DNA of 64,000 bases, from NCBI GenBank assembly GCA_028023455.1, contig JAQFVV010006306.1, positions 793,001 through 857,000 of the forward strand, written 5' to 3'. This document shows positions 24,266 through 35,730 of the stretch, one piece after another. The notes beneath the pieces are model-generated. The model was given only the letters and a program-made list of their open reading frames with translations. It searched no databases and had not been told where the DNA came from. This stretch comes from Epiperipatus broadwayi. Its lineage: Eukaryota; Onychophora; Udeonychophora; Euonychophora; Peripatidae. Numbering within the stretch: the first letter of the stretch is position 1; every line of letters starts with the position of its first letter. The position numbers and the translations under genes were made by a program.

Positions 24266-24487
24266 TCATACCATTTACACCTTTCTTAAACACTTTATCA
24301 ATACTGTTATTTATATCAACCTAAACAGTTTCGACTGTCCTGCAGTCATCATCAGAGCTCATGTTAATTCTATTTCCAAAACCCAATTAACAAGAGCTCT
24401 GATGATGACCGCAGGACAGTTGAAACTGTTAGTTTGATATAAATAAAAGTATTGATAAAGTGTTCAAGAAAGGTGTAAATAGTATGA
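24266..24487. repeat. Penelope-type terminal repeat in inverted pair
   Basis: Two ~95 bp arms (24266-24360, 24393-24487) face each other. Both contain ACACTTTATCAATACT-type sequence, AACAGTTTCGACTGTCC and ATCATCAGAGCTC. Read outward from the centre, each carries CTGATGATGAC...GAAAC, the hammerhead-like core (24329-24355 on -, 24399-24425 on +). A third copy, attached to a Penelope-like coding remnant, lies at 53400-53510. This identifies the pair as Penelope-like pLTR material. Confidence 0.75.
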
Positions 24488-24784
24488 AATGTTAAAACAG
24501 AAATCAATACATAGGATAAGAAGAAATAGAAAACTTAAGTAAGGTAAGGGTATTTTAAAAAATGCTATTACCAGATTGGAAGATCATCTTTATAAATATA
24601 TATTTTAACCCTTCTACATTAAACTTCCTCACTTGTTAATATTTCTGCCATTTATCTTTAACTAAATAAGTGTATAATAGAGATAAAATGTACATTTATA
24701 TACAAATGGAAATTAATTGAGAATAGGCTATGCTAATAACAACAATTTATTATTAATAAATTACAGATATTAATACTATCACAT

Positions 24785-25375
24785 TGAAAGCCACAGAGGC
24801 TAAACTCTCCATACAGTAGTGTCACTCAGTGCAAGCCAGAGTAATCAATGGATGTGGATGGTGTACGTATAAAATCCCTATCTAGTGTCTACTCATCCAA
24901 TATCAGACTAATTTCTAGCTTGTGGCTTTTATCAGTGAGGAGCTTTGGATCCGAGGGCACTGCACCTAGATCTTAGGATCTAATGCAACCCTCCAACAGC
25001 CATCTTTTATCTTATTAGCTAACTATAAAGCTTTGGGTTTAAAATGAAAATGCAATAATGTTTTCAATTCAATCTCATTAGCTTGTATAGTCGTCTAGAT
25101 GTGAACTCATTTCAGCATCCATACTTTTTGGTGTCTTTGGTTCTTTAATAATCACAGCCATCATAATCCTATTGGGCAGGATTGGTATTAAATCACTAAA
25201 CATCACATGGGCACCATTCTTTATGCTTACACAAGCTGTTTACACAGGTTAAACTCTCCATACAGTAACATGACTCAGTGCTAATGTATGGAGAGTTTAG
25301 CCTCTGTGTAAACAGCGTGTGTAAGCATAAAGAATGGTGATCATGAGATGTTTAGTGGTTTAATATTGAAAGACA
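24785..25375 (+). mobile_element. Fold-back element family A, copy 5 (longest type)
   Basis: Runs from CTCTCCATACAGTAGTGTCA through TCATCCAATATCAGACTAAT, TCAGTGAGGAGCTTTGGATC, a ~250 bp middle and CACTAAACATCACATGGGCA to a compact terminal hairpin. In this hairpin AAACTCTCCATACAGTAACA is answered by TGTATGGAGAGTTTAG (25248-25305). Its last bases repeat the terminal motif inverted (GATCATGAGATGTTTAGTGG). It seems to contain one internally deleted copy inside a longer one. Confidence 0.75.
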
Positions 25376-25454
25376 TTAATTAAATTTCATAATAGTTGAT
25401 TAGAATCTTTCAACAAATATTACTGTCTTTGTAAGTTAGACAGACATTCTCCCC

Positions 25455-25670
25455 CGATTCTCATAAAAGGTTGACTATTTATAGCCAGATCCCTGATCTT
25501 GCTGAAAACATTCATATTCAGCGATCATCACTGTTTATTGGCCTGTACTAATCATTGGCCATGTGTTTAGCTATACATTAGCCTATTGGCCAGCAGCAAA
25601 CAATGCTTAATCCGATCAGATAAAGACGGAATCTGGAATAATCCATTTCTGAGGGGAGGACTATAATATA
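25455..25670. mobile_element. Fold-back MITE family B, copy 2
   Basis: Right part GATCAGATAAAGACGGAATC plus TGGAATAATCCATTTCTGAG matches family B inverted. The left part has CCAGATCCCTGATCTTGCTG, also found inverted near 30705. The middle has GGCCTGTACTAATCATTGGC. Confidence 0.6.
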
Positions 25671-25674
25671 GTTT

Positions 25675-26215
25675 AAGAAAAGAAAATGGAGGAAAAAGCT
25701 TTAGAAAATTTAAAAGAAGAAAGGCATGAAGGATTATAAAGAGACTATTAAAAAACAACTGGTAGAATTAAAAATAGAATAGCCACTTAATGAAAAAAGA
25801 AATAGCAACAATAGAATTAACATGAAAATGAGGTGAACTTAAAAAAATTAGCAATATGGGGAGTTTTTTAAAAACATTTTGAAGATATAGGAAGAAGAAA
25901 AGTAAGAAGAAAAAGGCTATCATATTGTTAAGTACAAAAGAAATATAATGTGAGGGTATGAAAGAACTTGAAAAAAAAATAGTTGATGGATTTTTAAGAA
26001 AAACATTTGGCAGAGAAAAGCAAATAAATGAATATAATTTATTAGAGAAGTTAATTTATAAAAGATGAATAGAGTTATGAATGCAGGATTGAATAAAGAA
26101 ATAGAGTAAAGGAAGAATGAAAAAAAGTGAATTAGATAGTTTGATTTAAAAAATAAACATGGGAACATATACAAGGATTGGTTTAAAAAAACTTAATAAA
26201 ATTATAATTGATAAA
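25675..26215. other. Purine-rich stretch, not identified
   Basis: Strong A/G bias on the + strand with short Lys/Glu-rich frames such as GMKELEKKIVDGFLRKTFG, interrupted by stops. It may be a decayed retroelement ORF, but no motif decides this. Confidence 0.3.
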
Positions 26216-26219
26216 AAAA

Positions 26220-26428
26220 TTCCAAAGGCAACCCTCCAGCAGCTATCTTTTTATTTACTTTAAAGTTATAAGTCTAAAATGAAAACATAATAATGTTTCT
26301 ATTCAAAGTCATACTTATCCGATATCCCCAGACTAGTTTTTAGCTTTCTGGTATCCATTGATTACTCTGGTTTGCAATGAGTGCCACTACTGTGTGGAGA
26401 GTTTTACCTGTTTTAATAACACTTCGTT
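26220..26428 (-). mobile_element. Fold-back element family A, copy 6 (3' half)
   Basis: Has GCAACCCTCCAGCAGC, ATATCCCCAGACTAG and the inverted family start GAGTGCCACTACTGTGTGG, GAGAGTTTTACCTGTTTT. It sits exactly at the 3' end of the next LINE copy and probably replaced or interrupted its last bases. Confidence 0.7.
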
Positions 26429-28440
26429 TATATTTATTCTCTCACAACTTCATTATTGTACCCTTTCTGCTTGTACGCATTTACATTCAATTAGCAGATG
26501 CTTAATATTTCCCATGCCTTCCATACATGATTTCTCCATTTATGTGTATAATCCCTTGTTGCTAACGATGAGTAGATTACTTTCCTTGTTGTTACTGCAA
26601 ATTATCTCACACCCAATATTGTTTACTTCTATATAAATTTAAACTACTCTCCACACTATTTCTCTATTTTTCATTAATGCATCTATTATTCTATTCGATT
26701 CTTTGCCACCATAACATTCAACAATCTTCCTAACACAATCATCCAATCTTTTGACATAAAGTCTTTATCGAAATCTACATATCGTACTACTTCACCTATC
26801 ATGTTGCCTGTCCTTTACTCATAACCCAATTAAATCTTATTTTGGCTATTCTCTTACTATCCATAAATTGTGATCTATTGATCATTCTAATTTTGTGTCT
26901 CTCATATAAAAATTTGACCATCCCATTTCTCCTTGAATTGCCTCCTTTGCCATCTGCATCTAATGCATGTCTTCCTACTTCTTGAACTATTTCTAAGTAA
27001 TCTAGCACCTATTTACTAAAACATAGTGTATCATTACCATAAGTTAACCCTGCTACTGCCACTCCCATACAATTCTTGCTACATCATATTTATTATATAA
27101 AAACACTTAAATTTTTTTTTATTGTTTCCTTTTTTTTCTTTGCTTCATTTTTTTCTCCCATTTATCCAATCAATTTTTCTGATTACTTAAGATATCACAA
27201 ATAGTTATACCTATTCATCACATTTATCTTTGTATCCCCCAATAAAAATTATTTCGCTGCTCTTTCCCCAGCATTTATCATCATTATTTTTTTATTTTTC
27301 TTCATTAAATTTGATCACCATCTCTTTATCTACCCTTGCACAAGTTTTCAGCGCAATTTCCATATCTTTCCTACTTTCTAGACACAAGAAAGTATTATTA
27401 GCAAATAAAAGACTTGATAATGTACGCACTCCCTTGCCATCTATTAATGGTATCTATATTCCTCTTCCTAGTCTTTCTATTGCCTTCTCCATTTCTCTCA
27501 AATATAACAAAACCAAAATAGGTGACATAGAGCATCCTTGCCTTAGTCCCACCTCATTTTTAACTCTGTTTTTATATTTCTTAATTGATACATTATAGTA
27601 ATTATTTTCATACAATCTATTAATAAGATCCACTAAAGTTCCATTCATTTCTAAATTTACTAAACTTACCCTTAATCTATTTACTGTATCGTATGCCTTC
27701 TCTATATTGTGAATACCATATACAACTGCCTACCTGTATTCCTATTCATATCTATAAGTTGTGACTACAAATAAACTATCTATATGCCTATCCATTCTAA
27801 AACCTCCTTCCATTTCTCCCACTGTATTATTTTCTTCCATCCATTTTGCCACCTTTCCAGTCACCATATATGCAAAACTTTATATAACATAGACATTATT
27901 GCTAATAGTCTTTATCTGTTTATCTTTCTATGGTTCTTACTTTTTCCTTTAAATAATAGCCTTATTCTTGTAATATTCCAGCTATATGGAAATTCTGTTT
28001 TCTGTGTCATCTTATTAAAACATGATAGTAATTTAATTTTGCCCTGTTTCCAAACTTCATCACCATCTCTGCACCCATCCTTTCAAATCTTTTGTTTTTC
28101 AACCTTTTCCTTCTCACATTCATTTTCTGTAAAACTAATATTTCCATTACTATGTGCTTTTATGTTTGTTATCACTATGTCCTTCACATATAAATCTTTT
28201 CTATATCCATTAAATCCTTATTTAAGATTGTCTCTAACTCTTCTCTAGAACTACACTCTTTTTTCTCATTATTTAGTAATACTATCTCCATACCTTCTTT
28301 TAATATATTTCCAAATTTTTTTACTCCCATCTCACTTTTATTGATATCCTCCAATAATTTAAAATTTAATTTCTTTCTCTCTATCTTAGAAAACTTTTTA
28401 TTTAAATAGTTTTCCCATTTAATATTAATATCTTTTTCAC
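26429..28440 (-). pseudogene. LINE, TCACAT-tailed family (copy 2)
   Basis: Homologous on the - strand to 37690-39830 of the longest copy. Recognisable pieces are GLRQGCSMSPILVLLYL and REMEKAIERLGRGI (RT motif B region and after), FANN in place of FADD in motif C, and, nearer the 3' end, KGGNSRRNGMVKFLYERH. Catalytic Asp loss plus many stops show it is dead. The long T-rich + strand ORFs of 122 and 154 residues here are antisense shadows. Its 5' end abuts the 3' tail of copy 3. Confidence 0.85.
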
Positions 28441-28450
28441 TTTCTTTGTT

Positions 28451-29310
28451 TTTGATGTGATGCGCTATGGTTTCTCCTTTATTAAAGTCAGGAACCTCTC
28501 AGTCACTATGCCCAGAGAAGCCTGTTAACTATATTACCTTTCCATTTCATACCCTAAGTTTTTCCAATATTATTCTCAATCCCACTTCCATTTCATTTTT
28601 GTCCACTCCATGACCTTTACGTCTAGATCCCCCTTATCTTTTTCCAAACCCAGCATAAAAACCAATAACCCACTTTCTGTATAATCACTTTGTTTATATT
28701 TATTCTCCTACAACTTCATTATTTGTAGCCTTTACATTCAATTAGCAGATGGCTAATATTTTCCATGCCTTCCTTACACAACTTTTAGACTAAATCATCC
28801 ACATTTCTGCATTTATGTATATTACCTTGTTGCTATCAATCCTGTTCGAGCCTTAAACAGTAAACTACTTTCCTTGCTATTATCGTAAATTAACTCACCC
28901 CTAATACTGTTTACTTCTATATATCATATATTATTTATAACACTTTTTCCATATACACTTTAATGCAACAATTTTTCTTAAAAAACTTCTTTATTTTCCC
29001 TGAAGAAAATAAAGAAGTTTTTTAAGAAAAATTATCGCATTAAAGTGTATATGGAAAAAGTGTTATAAGTAATATATATGATTATATGAAGATATGCAAA
29101 GAAAGTGAAAGAGAAGAATAAGAGAATATAATTCTATATATATTAACTGTTTGTATTCTTTATACAAGTTCTCCATCTCTCTGACTGCCTATTCTTTATT
29201 AATATATCTATTCTTCTATCCCATTCTTTGCCACTATCTGCATTCAACAACTCAATCATCCCATCTTTAGTACAAGCATGCTGACATAAAGTCTTTATTC
29301 AAATCTTGAC
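28451..29310 (-). pseudogene. LINE, TCACAT-tailed family (copy 3), interrupted
   Basis: The - strand tail ...GCGCATCACATC is at 28451. The sequence behind it matches 39590-40070, then the gap holds a 207 bp hairpin element (28925-29131), and family sequence resumes to about 29310. Only the C-terminal Cys/His region and 3' UTR remain. Confidence 0.8.
28925..29131. mobile_element. 207 bp hairpin element with 10 bp target-site duplication
   Basis: Flanked by TTCTATATAT (28915-28924 and from 29132). Its first part is a 64 bp stem (28935-28998 against 29005-29068) with two or three mismatches, starting TTATAACACTTTTTCC. It is followed by a single-stranded tail TGCAAAGAAAGTGAAAGAGA. The tail, but not the stem, recurs at 47660-47720. 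The duplication proves insertion as a unit into LINE copy 3. Confidence 0.85.
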
Positions 29311-30058
29311 AAACTCCATACCGTAGTGCCACCTAGTGCAAGTTATAATAATCAATGAATGCATGAAGGATTGTACATAAAATCCCTATATAGTACCTAC
29401 CAATTTCCCCAGACTAATTTTAAATTGTGGCTTTTATCAGTGAGGAGCCTTGGATCTAACAATGCTGCACCTAGATCTTAAGATCTAATGCAAACCTTTA
29501 GCAGCCTTTTACCTTTTCAGTAAACTATAAAGCTATGAGTTCAAATAAAAACATGATGTTTCAATCCAAGTTCATTCACTTATATAGTCATATATATCTG
29601 AAATCAGTTCAATATCTATGCATTTTGGTGTCTTTGGTTGTTTAATAACCAGTCACCATCATCCCATGGATAGGAATGATATTAAACCACTAAATATCAT
29701 TTGATCACCATTTCCTATGCTTACCCAAGCTGTTAAAACAATGAAACTCCCCATTCAGTAGTGTTACCAGTACAAAACAGTAATTCAATGAATACAAGGT
29801 TTGTGTATAAAATCCCTCTCTAGTACCTACTTATCCAATAGCCCTAGTCTAGTTTATAACTGAATCTGAAAGAAACTACACCTAGATCTTAGAATTTAAT
29901 GCTACTCTCCACTAGCCACCTTTTGCCATTTTAGTTAACTATAAAACTATGAGTTCATTGATTACTAGGGCTTGCACTTGGTGGCACAACTGTATGGAGA
30001 ATTTGTGTTTAAACAGCTTGTGTAAGCATAGGAAGTGGTGATCATGTGATGTAGAATG
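29311..30058 (+). mobile_element. Fold-back element family A, copy 7
   Basis: AACTCCATACCGTAGTGCC start, ACCAATTTCCCCAGACTAAT, GTGAGGAGCCTTGGATCTAA, GGTGTCTTTGG, CACTAAATATCATTTGATCA, then a second partial start AAACTCCCCATTCAGTAG. It ends GTGGCACAACTGTATGGAGA, TAAGCATAGGAAGTGGTGAT, CATGTGATGT. Like copy 5 it looks like two nested copies. Diverged, no ORF. Confidence 0.72.
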
Positions 30059-30434
30059 AATAGAACTGCTTTTATTGAAATGGAGTAGAAGGAAAATAAA
30101 TGAATCACAGATGGTTAATATGGTTTGTGATAATGTTTATTTTAGATAATTGGGCTTCTTGGCAAATGACTTGTGAATGGAATATTTTTTCTTTATCTGA
30201 ACAAACGCCATTTTATATGCCATAAAGATAATTCAAATTCTCTATAATGTGAACAGAGAGAAGAAACAAATGAAATAACTTTATAAATAAAGATCGAATA
30301 ATATTAATATTGTAAAAGAATGCATATTTAAACATTTTTAAAAATTACTATTTTTTTTATTAGTTTTCATATAATTTATTAAAATGTTTGTTCACATTAA
30401 CAAATTTAAAATTAAAACTGCCATGTCTGACCTT

Positions 30435-30720
30435 GCCTTCAGAAGTGGACTAATCCAGATTCTTTTCATATCTGATTGGACTCTTTTCATATCTGATTGG
30501 ATTGGGCATTCATTGCTGCTATGTTCAAACATATGGATAACCAACTGTAAACGTGAATAACCAATGTATAAACATGATCAAAGAGTAAAACATAAGTATG
30601 ACGAATGTGTAAACATGTGTATAAAATCCTACCATTGGTTAGTACAGGCCAACAAGCAATGTTACTCTCTGAATCCAATTGCTGTCAGTAAGATAGGGGA
30701 TCTGGCAAAAAAGTGTTTTT
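30435..30720. mobile_element. Fold-back MITE family B, copy 3
   Basis: Left CTTCAGAAGTGGACTAATCC, AGATTCTTTTCATATCTGAT (the last 17 bases tandemly doubled). The right end GATAGGGGATCTGGC is the inverse of the block at 25475. The middle has GTTAGTACAGGCCAAC, inverse of 25540. Open frames here are accidental. Confidence 0.6.
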
Positions 30721-31860
30721 GGAGGCGCCGGAATGACACAGAGAGAATGTCTGTCTAACCTGAGCGTGCTCTCAATTGAAATCTTTTCCAAGAGCGATGT
30801 TTGTACTATAGTCATTACCGATATGTCTATGCAGTCATGCAGGTCCATAATAGGACTGCAAGCTGCTAAGAAGAGTTTTGACTAGAACTTGAGGCAAGCT
30901 GTCTTGACTAGAACTCAAGAAGCTAGCTAATATGTAGAGCTGGAAATGAGTGGTGCAACCAGCACAGTATTAACTACATTTATCTACATACAGTTTAAAT
31001 TATTTATTGTATATGTATATTTGATCTAATAAGTTATACATATTAACTTCCAAGTGTTCATATGTCTGTTGGTTTGAATCTGAAACCTGCAATTCAGACC
31101 AAACACAACAGATTTGGCATAGTCAGACAAAATAAAAAAAATTTCCATGACTGTAAAAATAGTATAAAATATGCCAAATTCAACAGATTTGGTATAGTCA
31201 GACAAAAGCTAGACTCTTAGAGAAAAATTCAAGATCATTTTTTACATCCTGTGCTTGCCATAATTACGATCTTGTTTGGGAAAGTACAGCTAGACTTATT
31301 CTGATGCATTAACCTTCTTTGGAATACTTCAATGCAATAATCTGAATTTTTTCCCAAAAGTGAAAATAAAGAACTAGTTTTTGATTGTTAATCTTTTACC
31401 AATTTGTGATAAGATGGGAATATATAAATTGTAACCGCTACATGGCATACAATAACAGTTGGGTGTCTGCCCATATATTTATATAAAGGAAAAGAAATAA
31501 ACAGACATAACTTTTTGTAGATATTTTTCTATATTTCCTGGAATAATAACCGTAAAGGGTTAAATAATTTTGGATTTAAAATAGAATTGTATTATGAAAT
31601 AAACATTTAAAAAGGTTTAATATTTTTATTAAATTCTGATTTTGAAATTAAAAACAAGCATGTTTCCTGATAATTGTAAAAGTCCGTTATCTATTCTAGA
31701 AAACTTCTTTTAAGTAAAATCTTTGTAGATTATACTTTGATAAAATTCAAAAAGTAGCTTTTAATTAAGTGATTTGAAAAGATTAAAAAGATAAAAAGTT
31801 TTTAATTAATATATTTTTGTCATCCTACTCTAAACAAGGGTGTATATAAAAGCAGCATTT
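30721..31860. other. Intergenic, mostly unremarkable
   Basis: Contains a short doubled piece (CAACAGATTTGGCATAGTCA / CAACAGATTTGGTATAGTCA, 31107 and 31179) and the doubled TTGACTAGAACT. Otherwise no gene or element was recognised. Confidence 0.5.
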
Positions 31861-31870
31861 TAAGAGTTAA

Positions 31871-32140
31871 TTGGCCAGAATAGTTTTTTCAGTTGTAGAA
31901 GTGGTTTTCCAGAGAGAGAATGACCATGAAATAATTGAAGGCAGGATAGTGTATACAGCACTGATCCACTTGGGAGAAAATGGGTCAACTTCCAGTATTG
32001 AAATTCATAGCTATAAATGTGAACAAGACAGCTGGTTGCCTGAAGTCTATCTAATCCTAGACAGAAGGGAGAGCACTGCAGACCAAGTTATCCGGACTAT
32101 ACCTCTCCTAATAATGACTTCAAGAGAGCCTGTTTACTGA
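31871..32140 (+). other. Unidentified 89-codon ORF with higher GC
   Basis: From ATG a single open frame reads MARIVFSVVEVVFQREND, later IHSYKCEQDSWLPEVYLIL, and ends REPVY. Base composition is clearly less AT-rich than the neighbours and it is free of the Ile/Lys/Phe/Asn bias of chance ORFs here. A TATAAAAG at 31844 precedes it and TTTTTCAG just inside could be a splice acceptor. I recognise no family. It may be a captured or pseudogenic exon, an internal piece of an unknown element, or chance. Confidence 0.3.
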
Positions 32141-33755
32141 AGAATTATATGTATGGTGGTGTATCTATTTTCCAAGAAGCACATGAAGCATAGGTGATGA
32201 GTTGTTTCCAATAATTCATTAAAATGAGATTTTAAGAATAATACATATATATAGAATATTACTTTAAATTGTTTATTAAAGGAAAAAACATTTTAAATTT
32301 AAAGTCATTGATAATTAATCAATCAATAATTACCTGTCAAAAATTGACTATTTTTTTTAAAGAAAACTTTTTATGAAAGAATTTAATAACAGATTCATAT
32401 TACATCTTTATATATATACATGTGTGTGAATTTTATGTACACCTGGGTCTTTTTTTATGCGGACTTATTTAACACGATTTTGAAGTACGTGATTCATGTT
32501 TCACCATAAGTCGAACTCTGATATTGCGCTATTACTTTAAATAATAAATTTCACACACTTACGTTATATTGAAAGTAATGGCACATTATTGGAATTCGAC
32601 ATTCAACTTAGTAATTTCAATATTTTCAGTACTTTATAATAGTAAGATTTTATGCAATAATGAAATTTAAATCATGATTTCCACATTTTATGTATACACA
32701 CATTATATTTTACAAGATTATAATGTAAATTTGTTCAAACATTGTGTTAATTTTGCATTTTAAATCACATTCTGTTTTTGCTTTTTAAAAAAGAACGTAA
32801 TCAATTATTAATCATTTAGTGTCCACAAGTTTATTTTTAAAAGATCAGTAATAGCACAATTAAATTTGACAATTAAAAATTAAAATCTGATTTTTCATTG
32901 TAATTAACAATTTAAAAATTACTTACGGTGACTTGAAGTAATGTGATGTGAAATTTGATTTTTAAACGGAATTGAAAATTAAAGACAAAAATAAGAATTT
33001 AATTTTTAGTTGTTAGTTTCATAAACAATTAATAAAATTATCATCTCAAAGATTAATTATTAATTACATTGTCACCAGAAAACCATTGATCCAACATGAG
33101 TGTGAAGTTGGCACTAGTTGTTTGCAAACAAATGTGTTTTTCAGCAAATAGCTATAATAATTAAAATGTGTATAAAAAATGTAAATTACTGTACTGTAAA
33201 TTATGCATAAAAATATATTATTTTGTATAAAATTAAATATTACAGTTAAAAAAAGTTTGTCTTGTATCAATTTTTTTCAAATTTGAAATTTTTTATTAGT
33301 CATATTTTATTTCCTTATTTTTTTTTTGCACAAATTTTAAAGTAATTTTACATTGGTGCTTTGCTTTTACGTGAATTTTGAAAAATCACAGACTGCATCC
33401 CCCCTTTTTCAATGTAAGTTAAGTCTATTTTTGCACAATTTCGTTTGTGTTTTCTGAGGAACCTATCTATTACTTAAAATGAGACCCAGGTGTATATTAA
33501 ACAAGGAATTAATTAGGAAAAGGATAGTTTTAACAATTTTATTTTGTCAAATCAAAAATATCATGATGTAAATGGCAGTGTGCACATAAATTGCTAAACA
33601 CACATATGTTAATAATCAATTATGCACTATAAAAAGGAAAAAATGTTTTTTATTATTAAATGATTGAAATATGTAAATAAATTGTTAGTCTGCAATCTGT
33701 GCACTGATATATATGGGTTCTATGTAAACCTAGTATAGGTACATTTTAATTTATT
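32141..33755. other. Intergenic AT-rich DNA, nothing recognised
   Basis: No exon, RNA gene or repeat boundary seen. Frames are those expected by chance. Confidence 0.5.
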
Positions 33756-33759
33756 GTAT

Positions 33760-33995
33760 CTTTATGACAATTCAAATGTGTTCAGAAATTATTATGGCAT
33801 GTCTGTGTATATATCAATGCTTGTCATATAGACACAAATTTTAATTTTATTTTGACAATTCAAATATGTTCAGAAATTTTTATGCCACATGTCTGTGTAT
33901 ATATCAATGCTTGTCATATAAACACAAATTTTAATTATTTATTTTATTTTATGACAATTCAAATATGTTCAGAAATTATTAACCCACATGTCTGT
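33760..33995 (+). repeat. Tandem repeat, ~100 bp unit, ~2.3 copies
   Basis: ATGACAATTCAAATGTGTTC / GACAATTCAAATATGTTCAG occurs three times at about 100 bp spacing, together with CATGTCTGTGTATATATCAA twice and TGCTTGTCATATA twice. The third unit is cut short. Confidence 0.85.
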
Positions 33996-35075
33996 TTTAA
34001 AAAACCTATTGGAACATATATGTAAATCACATAATAATTTGAATTTTGTATATTAATCAAAATCAGAAGGCTTATATGTGTATAGCCACATTCTCCAGAC
34101 ATTAACTTTACTCTTTTTTATTATTAATAAACTTATGTCATTGTTAAAATTATTTCAGTGACTTGACTCTAAATAGTTTAGAATATTGTATGTTTCATCT
34201 CTTGATCACAGTAAGATATAGAGTTTATGTTCTCTGAGCTAGATTTGTGCATAATGGTCTTATATAAAAGGGGTGTATTTTAGTATGACATTGCCTTGGT
34301 TTGGCATGAGGATTATATTCTTCAAAGCCCATGCACTACATTTTATTTTAGTTTAGTCATATTAAAATTAAGTTTATAATAGCCAATACAGTAATGGAAC
34401 TAAATGGCTGAGTATTGATGATGATCAGCATGTTTTAGTATCCTAGCAATATTGTTTTTATGGTTGTATATCTAGATGGATTACCACTGAAATTTGTGCA
34501 TCCAAATTAATGGTTAAATAATAGCCCCAAACTGGCAAAGGCTAAATATATTGTCTGGTCTACAGTAGACCCATTTCAAATTCAGCCACAAGATGGACTG
34601 TTGATTTATATTATGATCATTCACGATGAATGGTTATTTCTTTTGAGTATTACTAGTACTTACTATACTTATTGATAATGCTGCTGAATATATACTTTTA
34701 GTTGGTCTAAGAAGTTAACTGGGCTGATCTCAGAGATCGTCTCATGCTCTTCTGTAATAGATAAAATTACTTATATATTTTTTGATATACTTTAATATCT
34801 TACTCTATATCACTCTTACTTTAATATCTATTCTTTAATATTACTTCATCAATATTCAAAATAAATTTTAACTGGGGTTGATGATTTGCCATCATCCCGG
34901 GGATGGCTACCCATGATACTCCATCCTGTTATAATATACATGTAATAAAATATTTTACATCATTGTTGAGATTTTGTTAGTTGGTATCAAGTTTATGTCT
35001 AGATTACTAATTTCATTTCTAATGTATTACAGCGAATATTTTCAATTCCTCTTTATTTATCTTTTCAACATGTGT
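33996..35075. other. Intergenic, nothing recognised
   Basis: No gene or repeat structure seen apart from the small palindrome TGATGATTTGCCATCATC near 34879. Confidence 0.45.
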
Positions 35076-35077
35076 GT

Positions 35078-35270
35078 GATCAGGTGGGTCAGCAATATGA
35101 GATGGCACTGAGAGTGGTGGGTCATGTGAAAGTCTGAGTTCGAACCCTGCATATATTACATATATAAATGCAGGTTTAAGCCTGTACAATGTATTAATTT
35201 CTCTTTATGAAGAAATCTCATTTAAAGGGAGAAAATATTGCTTTCTCAATAAAGATACGAAAAACGATAA
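35078..35270 (+). mobile_element. Possible third tRNA-related SINE
   Basis: GAGTTCGAACCCTGC at about 35130 is a good pol III B box. GATGGCACTGAGAGTGGTGG, 30 bases upstream, could serve as A box. Only one copy is visible here, so this rests on the promoter-like boxes alone. Confidence 0.35.
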
Positions 35271-35535
35271 CCACTAGAGAACTCAGTAATTTGCTATTTT
35301 CTTTAGTAAGAGTCAATAATCCAAAGATGATAAATTACTGCACTCTGATTAATTTTTAGTTACTCTTCGTACATTAATTAATTTTGCTGACAGAAAAAAA
35401 CATTAAGTTCTTTTTAAAATAATTTCCAATTAAATATGAGTTATTACATTAGATGAAGCATCAGTGAGGTTCCAACATAAGATAATAATAAAAAATTGAT
35501 TTTGGTTGAAGCAAATGTAAAAAAATAGATTAAAT

Positions 35536-35730
35536 CTTATATTAAATCATCTATGTACTTTATTACTGTTTCACAATGCTTTAATTACCATCCTCTTTGA
35601 CAGTTTCGATTGCCCTAGCAATCTTTTTCAGAACATTCATTTATATCTCCAAAACTCAAGTAAAACTATCAGAGGGTGGTAATTAAAGCATTGTGAAACA
35701 GTAAAAAAATGCAGACGATTTAATATTATA
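35536..35730. repeat. Penelope-type terminal repeat, inverted pair
   Basis: Arms CTGTTTCACAATGCTTTAAT and inverse (ATTAAAGCATTGTGAAACAG) pair over ~40 bp, and outside them TTAAATCATCT / CGATTTAA continue. The left arm includes, on the - strand, CTGAAAAA-GATTGC-TAGG-GCAATC-GAAAC (35604-35631). The outer sequence is shared with 54745-54795 and 55810-55860. Confidence 0.75.

Noticed and set aside
24329-24425. Complete, active hammerhead ribozyme
   Set aside because: Core and helix II are present, but helix I and the cleavage triplet could not be placed convincingly, so only a 'hammerhead-like core' is claimed.
27230-28248. Two + strand ORFs of 122 and 154 codons as genes
   Set aside because: They are antisense to a LINE reverse transcriptase whose purine-rich coding strand leaves T-rich open frames on the other strand.
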